DNA of 64,000 nt. It comes from Rhizorhabdus phycosphaerae. Lineage in GTDB: Bacteria; Pseudomonadota; Alphaproteobacteria; Sphingomonadales; Sphingomonadaceae. The notes beneath the pieces are model-generated. The model worked only from the letters and a program-made list of their open reading frames with translations, ran no database searches and was not told the origin of the DNA. The stretch is from the NCBI RefSeq assembly GCF_011044255.1, contig NZ_CP049107.1, positions 4,089,001 through 4,153,000 on the forward strand, written 5' to 3'. Of the stretch, positions 57,726 through 64,000 are shown one piece after another (the stretch's first letter is position 1; every line of letters begins with the position of its first letter). A program made the position numbers and the translations under genes.

Positions 57726-58991
57726 GTGGCCAAGCGCCTCACGATGTACATTCTCATAGCGATGGTTGTCGGCATCATCCTCGGCATCACGCTCAACAAG
57801 ACGGTCGCCGATCCGGCGACGCTCAAGGACATCACCGGCTATATCTCCATCCTGACGGAGATATTCCTGCGCCTGATCAAGATGATCATCGCGCCACTGG
57901 TGTTCGCGACCCTCGTCGTCGGCATTTCGCACATGGGCGACACGGCGGCATTGGGACGGGTCGGGGCGCGCGCTATCGGCTGGTTCCTGGGCGCAAGCCT
58001 GTTGTCGCTGACCCTGGGCCTGGTGATGGTCAACCTGCTGCAGCCGGGGGTAGGCGCAGACCTGGTCCTGCCGCCCGAAGGCGCGAGCGCGGGTCTGTCG
58101 CAGGGCGATTTCTCGCTCAAGCAGTTCATCACCCATCTGGTGCCCAAGAGCTTCTTCGAGGCGATGGCGACCAACGAGATATTGCAGATCCTCGTCTTTT
58201 CGGTCTTCACCGGCGTCGCGGTGACGGCGGTAGGCGAAAAGGCAGCGCCGCTCGTCCGGGGTATCGAGGCGCTGGCGCAGGTCATGCTCCAGATCACCGA
58301 CTATGTGATGCGCTTCGCCCCGTTTGCCGTGTTCGCCGCCGTGACGACGGCGCTGGCCGAGCAGGGACCGACCATCCTGATCAGCTTCGGTAAGTTCATG
58401 GGCAGCTTCTATCTGTCAATGCTGGTGCTGTGGGGCGTGCTGCTGACGCTGTGCTTCCTCGTCGTCGGGTCGCGCACGGGGCTGCTGATCCGCTATATCC
58501 GCGAGCCGATCCTGCTGGCCTTCAGCACCGCCTCTTCGGAAGCGGCCTTCCCGCGGACGCTCGAGGCGCTCGACCGCTTCGGCGTGCCGCCGCGCATCGC
58601 CAGCTTCGTCCTGCCGCTCGGCTATTCGTTCAATCTCGACGGCTCGATGATCTACTGCACCTTCGCGACGATGTTCATCGCGCAGGCTTATGGCGTCGAA
58701 CTGACTCTGTGGCACCAGTTCACGATGCTGCTGATCCTGATGGTGACGTCGAAGGGGATCGCCGGCGTGCCGCGCGCCAGCCTGGTCATCATCTCGTCGA
58801 CGCTGGCCTTCTTCGACATTCCCGAGGCGGGGCTGCTGCTGATCCTCGCGGTCGATCATTTCCTCGACATGGGACGGTCTGCGACCAACGTCGTCGGCAA
58901 TGCCGTCGCCAGCGTCGTGGTCGCGAAATGGGAAACCAAATATCTAGATCCGATCGAACCCGCCGAGATCGAGCCGGCGCACGCGCCCTGA
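57726..58991 (+). CDS. dicarboxylate/amino acid:cation symporter (GltP/DctA family)
   Basis: 421-residue inner-membrane carrier with eight helices and two re-entrant loops. Signs: FLRLIKMIIAPLVFATLVVGI, the serine-rich loop FSTASSEAAFPRTLEAL, and LDGSMIYCTFATMFIAQA (NLDGS motif), with a TSKGIAGVPRASLV segment. It imports C4-dicarboxylates or glutamate/aspartate with protons or sodium. GTG 57726 has GGAG upstream. A bidirectional terminator follows. Confidence 0.92.
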   Translation: MAKRLTMYILIAMVVGIILGITLNKTVADPATLKDITGYISILTEIFLRLIKMIIAPLVFATLVVGISHMGDTAALGRVGARAIGWFLGASLLSLTLGLVMVNLLQPGVGADLVLPPEGASAGLSQGDFSLKQFITHLVPKSFFEAMATNEILQILVFSVFTGVAVTAVGEKAAPLVRGIEALAQVMLQITDYVMRFAPFAVFAAVTTALAEQGPTILISFGKFMGSFYLSMLVLWGVLLTLCFLVVGSRTGLLIRYIREPILLAFSTASSEAAFPRTLEALDRFGVPPRIASFVLPLGYSFNLDGSMIYCTFATMFIAQAYGVELTLWHQFTMLLILMVTSKGIAGVPRASLVIISSTLAFFDIPEAGLLLILAVDHFLDMGRSATNVVGNAVASVVVAKWETKYLDPIEPAEIEPAHAP

Positions 58992-59003
58992 CGTCTGAAA
59001 CGA

Positions 59004-59040
59004 AAGAGCCCCCCGACCACCGGTCGAGGGGCTCTTCTCT
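59004..59040. terminator. bidirectional rho-independent terminator
   Basis: A 15-nt stem starting AAGAGCCCC (one mismatch) around ACC is followed rightward by CTCTTTT and leftward by a TTTCGTTT tract. It separates the rightward symporter from the leftward gene at 59060. Confidence 0.82.
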
Positions 59041-59059
59041 TTTCTGCGGATGCCGGCGC

Positions 59060-59353
59060 TTATTGCCGGACGAGATAGTCGAAATAGGCACCGTCGGGCG
59101 GGCCGTCGATCGCCGCCATGAGCGCCGACGTGTCGATCTTCTTGAAGGCCTCCGCGCCGGCCTTGTGCGCCTCGATGCTCTCCCACTTCTCGATCAGGAT
59201 GAAGCGCCGGTCATTGCCCGCGTCGCGGAGCAGTTCAGCGCCATGCGAGCCGTCGATCGCGGTCACGCCGTCGATCAGATGGTTGAGCGCCGCCTCCATT
59301 TCGGCGGACATGCCTTCCTTGGCGTGCATCGTATAGACTCGCGCGATCGTCAT
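59060..59353 (-). CDS. antibiotic-biosynthesis-monooxygenase (ABM) fold protein
   Basis: 97 residues of the dimeric alpha-beta ABM fold: TIARVYTMHAKEGMSAEMEAALNHLI at the start, then GSHGAELLRDAGNDRRFILIEKWESIEAHKAGAEAF. Relatives such as YgiN are quinol monooxygenases; others degrade haem. ATG 59353 has GAGAGGGA upstream. It follows aguB by 25 nt on the same strand. A link to polyamine metabolism is unproven. Confidence 0.82.
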   Translation of the reverse strand: MTIARVYTMHAKEGMSAEMEAALNHLIDGVTAIDGSHGAELLRDAGNDRRFILIEKWESIEAHKAGAEAFKKIDTSALMAAIDGPPDGAYFDYLVRQ

Positions 59354-59378
59354 CGTCCCTCTCCTCAGCGGGCGTTTG

Positions 59379-60227
<849 letters not shown>

Positions 60228-60240
60228 CTCGGTTCGCTCC

Positions 60241-61227
60241 TTATGCGCTCGGAATCTGCTGGCTGATGCAGTGGAAGCTGCCGCCGCCGGTCAGGATATG
60301 GTCGGCGCGGAAGCCGGTCACCGTCCGGCCCGGAAACAGCGCGGCGATCGCGGCCACGGCGGCATCGTCGTTCGGTGCGCCATAGAGCGGCACGACCACG
60401 GCGGCGTTGCCGATGTAGAAGTTCATATAGGAGGCGGGGATGATCTCCCCATCGCTCTCCACCGCGCCGGGCGAGGGGATGGCGACCACCTTCAGCCCGA
60501 AGGCCTCGGCCCGCGCGCGCGCGTCGGCGAAGACCTCGGCATTGGGATCGTCCACACCGGCCGGTTCGGGAATGGCGATGGTGCCGGGTGCCACGAAGCG
60601 GGCGAGATTGTCGACATGGCCGTCGGTATGGTCGTTGAGCAGCCCGTCGCCGAGCCACAACAGCCGCTCGATGCCCAGCCCGTCCACCAGCCGCGCCTCG
60701 ATCGCCGCGCGGTCGAGGTCGGGGTTGCGGTTCGGGTTGAGCAGGCATTGCTCGGTCGTCACGGCGACGCCGGTGCCGTCGACGTCGATCGCGCCGCCCT
60801 CGAACACCCAGTCCTGCCGGCGCGTCTGAAAACCGGTGCGCGCGGCGAGGCGGGCGCCGATGCTCTCGTCGCCGGGCAGTTCATATTTGCCGCCCCACCA
60901 GTTGAAGCCGAAGTCGGTCGCGGCGAGACCGGCCTCCGAACGGACGATGATCGGCGCACTGTCGCGCAGCCAGATGTCGCCGAACGCCTCGACGATCACC
61001 TCGGCCGCATCGCCCGCCAGCTCGCGGGCGCGCTCGGCCGATGCCTCGTCGGCGGCGACGAGGATGACGCGCTCGCCCTTGCCATCGGCATGAACGGCGC
61101 GCGCGAAGGCGACAACTTCGTCCTGCGCGGGTTCGAGATCGTCCTCCCACAATTCGGGATGACTGGGAAAGCCGATCCAGACGGCGTCGTGCGGCGCCCA
61201 TTCGGCGGGCTGGCGATAGTTGCTCAT
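60241..61227 (-). CDS. aguA: agmatine deiminase
   Basis: 328-residue guanidino-modifying enzyme converting agmatine to N-carbamoylputrescine. Visible: PAEWAPHDAVWIGFPSHPELWEDD, WLRDSAPI, FEGGAIDVDG, the His motif NDHTDGHVDN, and the nucleophile Cys in GGGSFHCISQQ (C320). Length is as usual for bacterial AguA. ATG 61227 was chosen at the family start; a very long open frame upstream is only antisense of the next genes. It is first in aguA-aguB. Confidence 0.96.
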   Translation of the reverse strand: MSNYRQPAEWAPHDAVWIGFPSHPELWEDDLEPAQDEVVAFARAVHADGKGERVILVAADEASAERARELAGDAAEVIVEAFGDIWLRDSAPIIVRSEAGLAATDFGFNWWGGKYELPGDESIGARLAARTGFQTRRQDWVFEGGAIDVDGTGVAVTTEQCLLNPNRNPDLDRAAIEARLVDGLGIERLLWLGDGLLNDHTDGHVDNLARFVAPGTIAIPEPAGVDDPNAEVFADARARAEAFGLKVVAIPSPGAVESDGEIIPASYMNFYIGNAAVVVPLYGAPNDDAAVAAIAALFPGRTVTGFRADHILTGGGSFHCISQQIPSA

Positions 61228-61328
61228 GCCCGCGCAGATAGCGATGCGGCGTGACGGTTCAAAGTGGGGAATCGCCGATGGGAGGGCAGGGCGCGGCGAT
61301 AGCCGATTCCCGACCGCGCATTTCTGGG

Positions 61329-61334
61329 CTAGGC
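61329..61334 (+). promoter_or_regulatory. -10-like element (CTAGGC), 7 nt before a start codon
   Basis: CTAGGC lies 7 nt before ATG 61342 of the epimerase gene; the GGGG between it and the ATG is too close to act as a normal ribosome-binding site. Confidence 0.45.
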
Positions 61335-61341
61335 AGCGGGG

Positions 61342-62364
61342 ATGAACGATCTCGACACGCTGCTTTCGCAACGCCGCGCGCACTGGCTGGTCACGGGGGC
61401 GGCGGGCTTCATCGGGTCGCATCTGGTCGAGACGCTGCTGCGCGCAGGCCAGCATGTGCGCGGCCTCGACAATTTCGCCACCGGGCATCGCCACAATCTC
61501 GACGACATCCGCGCGCGGGTCGGCGAGGCGGCCTGGGCGAACTTCTCCTTCATCGAGGGCGACATTCGCGACCGCGCGACCTGCGCCGCGGCGGTCGAGG
61601 GCATCGACCATGTGCTGCACCAGGCGGCGCTGGGATCGGTGCCGCGCTCGATCGCCGATCCGCTGACGACGCACGACGTCAACGCCACCGGCTTCGCCAA
61701 CATGATCGACGCCGCGCGCCTGGCCGGCGTTGGCAGCTTCGTCTTCGCCTCTTCGAGCTCGGTCTATGGCGACGAGCCGACCCTGCCCAAGGTCGAGGCG
61801 CGGGTGGGGCGGGTGCTGTCGCCCTATGCGCTGTCGAAGCTGCACAATGAACTGGTCGCCGGTATCTATGCGCGCAGCTATGGCTTCGCCTCGACGGGGC
61901 TGCGCTATTTCAATGTCTTCGGCCCCCGTCAGGACCCGAACGGCGCCTATGCGGCGGTGATCCCGCGCTGGACCGCCGCGATGATCGCGGGCGACGAGGT
62001 CGTGATCAACGGCGACGGCGAGACGAGCCGCGACTTCTGCTATGTCGCCAATGCGGTGCAGGCCAATCTGCGCGCGGCGCTGTCGCCCCAGGCGGGCGAG
62101 GCGCGCTTCCTGAACGTCGCTTATGGCGAGCGGACCACGCTCAACCAGCTGTTCGGCCTGCTGCGCGACGGGCTGGGGACGCTCGGCCATGCCTATGACC
62201 GGGCCGCGACCCATGCCGATTTCCGCGCAGGCGATGTGCGCCATTCGCTCGCCGATATCGGCGCTGCGCTGGCTGCGATCGGCTATGCGCCGACGCACAG
62301 CCTGGGCGAAGGCCTGCGCGAAGCATTGCCTTGGTATTGCGGGAACGCCAAGGTGGGCCAATAG
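61342..62364 (+). CDS. UDP-N-acetylglucosamine 4-epimerase, WbpP/TviC-type
   Basis: 340-residue extended SDR. NAD motif GAAGFIGSH near residue 19, [12 protein letters not shown], catalytic Ser in [12 protein letters not shown], Tyr/Lys in YALSKLHNE, and [22 protein letters not shown]. These match the WbpP/TviC group that epimerises UDP-GlcNAc/UDP-GlcNAcA. With the adjoining TviB-type dehydrogenase it would make UDP-GalNAcA for capsule or O-antigen. UDP-glucose substrate cannot be excluded. Confidence 0.85.
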   Translation: MNDLDTLLSQRRAHWLVTGAAGFIGSHLVETLLRAGQHVRGLDNFATGHRHNLDDIRARVGEAAWANFSFIEGDIRDRATCAAAVEGIDHVLHQAALGSVPRSIADPLTTHDVNATGFANMIDAARLAGVGSFVFASSSSVYGDEPTLPKVEARVGRVLSPYALSKLHNELVAGIYARSYGFASTGLRYFNVFGPRQDPNGAYAAVIPRWTAAMIAGDEVVINGDGETSRDFCYVANAVQANLRAALSPQAGEARFLNVAYGERTTLNQLFGLLRDGLGTLGHAYDRAATHADFRAGDVRHSLADIGAALAAIGYAPTHSLGEGLREALPWYCGNAKVGQ

Positions 62365-62386
62365 AGCCGTTCGGTTTCGGGGGCAG

Positions 62387-62414
62387 TGGGCCAGAGTGAT
62401 TGGGCCAGAGTGAT
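62387..62414. repeat. 14-bp tandem duplication at the dehydrogenase start
   Basis: TGGGCCAGAGTGAT occurs twice head to tail (62387-62400, 62401-62414). The second copy ends inside the ATG at 62413. Confidence 0.85.
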
Positions 62415-63714
62415 GGGGGCGTCGTTCGTGAGCATCGATAAGCGGGTGGATGGAAGCCGGATCGCGGTCGTCGGTCTGGGCTATGTGGGCTTGCCTCTGG
62501 CGGTCGCGCTCGCGCGGCATTTCCCGACCGTGGGGATCGACATCGACCAGGGCCGCGTCGCCGAGCTGCGCGCCGGGCACGACCGCACCAACGAGATCGA
62601 CGGGCCGACGCTGGGCGCATCCTCGCTCGACTATGCCACCGACATCGCCGCCGGCGCCGATGCCGACGTCATCATCGTCACCGTGCCGACCCCGGTCGAC
62701 CAGGCGAACGACCCCGATCTGCGCCCCGTCATGTCGGCGACCCGCGCGCTGGCGGGCATATTGAAGCCCGGCCGCGGCACGATCGTGGTCTATGAGAGCA
62801 CCGTCTATCCCGGCGTGACCGAAGACATCTGCGGGCCCGAGATCGAGCGCCTGTCGGGCCTGAAGCGCGGCACCGACTTCTTCCTCGGCTACAGCCCCGA
62901 GCGGATCAATCCCGGCGACCGCGAACATACGGTCGACCGCATCACCAAGGTCGTCGCGGGCGAGAATCCGCAGGTCCTCGACCGGCTGTGCGAGGTATAT
63001 GGCGCGGTCACCACCGGCGGCACCTTCCGCGCGGCCTCGATCAAGGTCGCCGAGGCGGCGAAGGTGATCGAGAACGCCCAGCGCGACATCAACATCGCCT
63101 TCATCAACGAGATCACCCAGATTTTCGGCAAGGTCGGCATCTCGGTGTGGGACGTGCTGGCGGCGGCGGGGACCAAGTGGAACTTCCTCCGCTTCGTGCC
63201 GGGTCTGGTCGGCGGCCACTGCATCGGCGTCGATCCCTATTATCTCAGCCATCTGGCGCAGCAACTCGGCCATTATCCGCGCGTGATCCTGGCCGGGCGC
63301 GGCATCAACGACGGCATGGGCGCCTGGATCGCCGACCAGATCCACGAGCGCATCGGCAGCGGCGCGCGCGTCCTCGTCCTGGGCCTCACCTTCAAGGAAA
63401 ATGTCCCCGACCTGCGCAACTCGCGCGTGATCGATGTCGTCCGCCGGCTGGAGTGGCTGCGGCACGAGGTGGTGATCCACGACCCGCTCGCCGACGCGGC
63501 CGAGGCGCGGCACGAATATGGGGTCGAGCTGGCCGGCGACGCGCTGTCGGGCAGCTATGACGTGGTGATCGGCGCGGTGTCGCACAGCGACTATGCCGCG
63601 ATGCCCGCCGACCGGCTGGCCGCGCTGCTCAAGCACAATGGCCTGCTCGCCGACCTCAAGGGCATGTGGCGCGACGTCGCGACCCCGGAGAGCGTCCGCC
63701 GCTGGACGTTGTAG
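62413..63714 (+). CDS. tviB: nucleotide-sugar dehydrogenase, TviB/WbpO-type
   Basis: 433 residues. It oxidises UDP-N-acetylhexosamine C6 to the uronic acid with NAD. Visible: GLGYVGLPLAVALA, TVPTPVDQANDPDL, YESTVYPGVTED, GYSPERINPGD, AAKVIENAQRDINIAFINE, and the active-site Cys in VGGHCIGVDPYYL. ATG 62413 lies within the second repeat unit; GTG 62428 and a GTG at 62386 are possible alternatives. It is paired with the epimerase 48 nt upstream. Confidence 0.92.
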   Translation: MGASFVSIDKRVDGSRIAVVGLGYVGLPLAVALARHFPTVGIDIDQGRVAELRAGHDRTNEIDGPTLGASSLDYATDIAAGADADVIIVTVPTPVDQANDPDLRPVMSATRALAGILKPGRGTIVVYESTVYPGVTEDICGPEIERLSGLKRGTDFFLGYSPERINPGDREHTVDRITKVVAGENPQVLDRLCEVYGAVTTGGTFRAASIKVAEAAKVIENAQRDINIAFINEITQIFGKVGISVWDVLAAAGTKWNFLRFVPGLVGGHCIGVDPYYLSHLAQQLGHYPRVILAGRGINDGMGAWIADQIHERIGSGARVLVLGLTFKENVPDLRNSRVIDVVRRLEWLRHEVVIHDPLADAAEARHEYGVELAGDALSGSYDVVIGAVSHSDYAAMPADRLAALLKHNGLLADLKGMWRDVATPESVRRWTL

Positions 63715-63726
63715 AAACGGCGTCCT

Positions 63727-64000
63727 TTACGCGGCCGGAGCCTCGCTGGCGGCAAGGGCATGCGCCTGCGTGCCGTGCGTGATCACATCGTCGCCGGGCA
63801 GGATCGCCGCGATCGGGATGTCGCTTTCCTGCGACAGCTGCGCATAGACCGGGCCGAAATCGGTCTCCAGCGTCTGGCGCAGCAGATCCTCGAAGCTGTC
63901 GATCACGAAATAATTCTGCTGATAATCGTCGATCCGGTACTCGGTCCGCATCACCCGGCGCAGGTCGAAGCCGATCCGGTTGGGCGAGGCGTCGTCGAGC
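63727..64000 (-). CDS. phhA: phenylalanine 4-monooxygenase, C-terminal part (cut by window edge)
   Basis: About 90 residues of the 3' end are present, frame open to the window edge. SPNRIGFDLRRVMRTEYRID and then DYQQNYFVIDSFEDLL are typical of the bacterial phenylalanine hydroxylase C-terminus. The enzyme converts phenylalanine to tyrosine using tetrahydropterin, O2 and iron; the metal ligands lie beyond the edge. It is convergent with the dehydrogenase gene. Confidence 0.85.
   Translation of the reverse strand, partial: LDDASPNRIGFDLRRVMRTEYRIDDYQQNYFVIDSFEDLLRQTLETDFGPVYAQLSQESDIPIAAILPGDDVITHGTQAHALAASEAPAA

Noticed and set aside
61228-63636. About 800-codon N-terminal extension of aguA on the leftward strand
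   Set aside because: It is antisense to the epimerase and dehydrogenase genes. AguA homology begins at ATG 61227.

Overview
The window is 64 kb of high-GC chromosomal DNA. Gene content points to a sphingomonad (Alphaproteobacteria, Sphingomonadales): an Oar-type TonB-dependent receptor, a PEPxxWA-CTERM protein, the alphaproteobacterial imuA-imuB-dnaE2 mutasome under an alphaproteobacterial LexA box, GTG/TTG starts, and many predicted short-leader transcripts. I see no rRNA, tRNA, CRISPR array, phage or intact insertion sequence. Most of the window looks like stable chromosome. The least explained stretches are 31.7-32.3 kb and 35.9-37.4 kb.

Region by region. 0-9 kb: a UvrD/PcrA-type helicase, an MFS exporter overlapping cysK, an EamA transporter, a divergent LysR regulator / zinc alcohol dehydrogenase pair, and a divergent MerR regulator / glutaredoxin-MauE fusion with a mer-like operator. 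9-15 kb: the SOS mutagenesis cassette imuA-imuB-dnaE2 behind a perfect GAAC-N7-GAAC LexA box. 15-22 kb: a DHA2 drug exporter, a secreted alpha/beta hydrolase, a large TonB-dependent receptor with a structured leader, and a short-chain reductase that resembles quinoid dihydropteridine reductase.

22-31.7 kb is the most interesting block. Leftward lie DUF2147, mprF (lysyl-phosphatidylglycerol synthase/flippase) and a small CxxC protein. Rightward lie DUF1003, an anchored PDZ protein, an OmpR-type response regulator, a histidine kinase, an AcvB-like protein with two VirJ domains, a second single-domain VirJ protein and a MipA/OmpV outer-membrane protein, mostly with overlapping or abutting reading frames. 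In rhizobia and Agrobacterium, AcvB hydrolyses the lipid that the MprF homologue LpiA makes. The block therefore reads as a self-regulated lysyl-lipid synthesis, turnover and envelope-sensing system.

32-45 kb: a giant DUF2339 membrane protein with a divergent TetR and a 21-bp operator, an unknown protein behind a sigma-54-like promoter, a group II truncated haemoglobin behind an FNR-type box, a glcD-type oxidase/esterase pair, and an EmrAB-NodT efflux operon with a divergent TetR and palindromic operators. 45-55 kb: an acyltransferase, rpsD, a GT-C mannosyltransferase-like protein, a chorismate mutase/PchB-like protein, a sterol desaturase-like hydroxylase, a PEP-CTERM protein, the tight rpiB-glyA-nrdR-trmJ operon and a lipoprotein. 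55-64 kb: Ada, AmpG, a GltP-type symporter, the agmatine-to-putrescine genes aguA-aguB with a small monooxygenase-fold protein, a WbpP/TviC-type epimerase with a TviB-type dehydrogenase (amino-sugar uronic acid synthesis for surface polysaccharide), and the 3' end of phenylalanine hydroxylase (phhA), cut by the window edge.

All calls rest on reading motifs, frame spacing and established family knowledge. No database search was possible.
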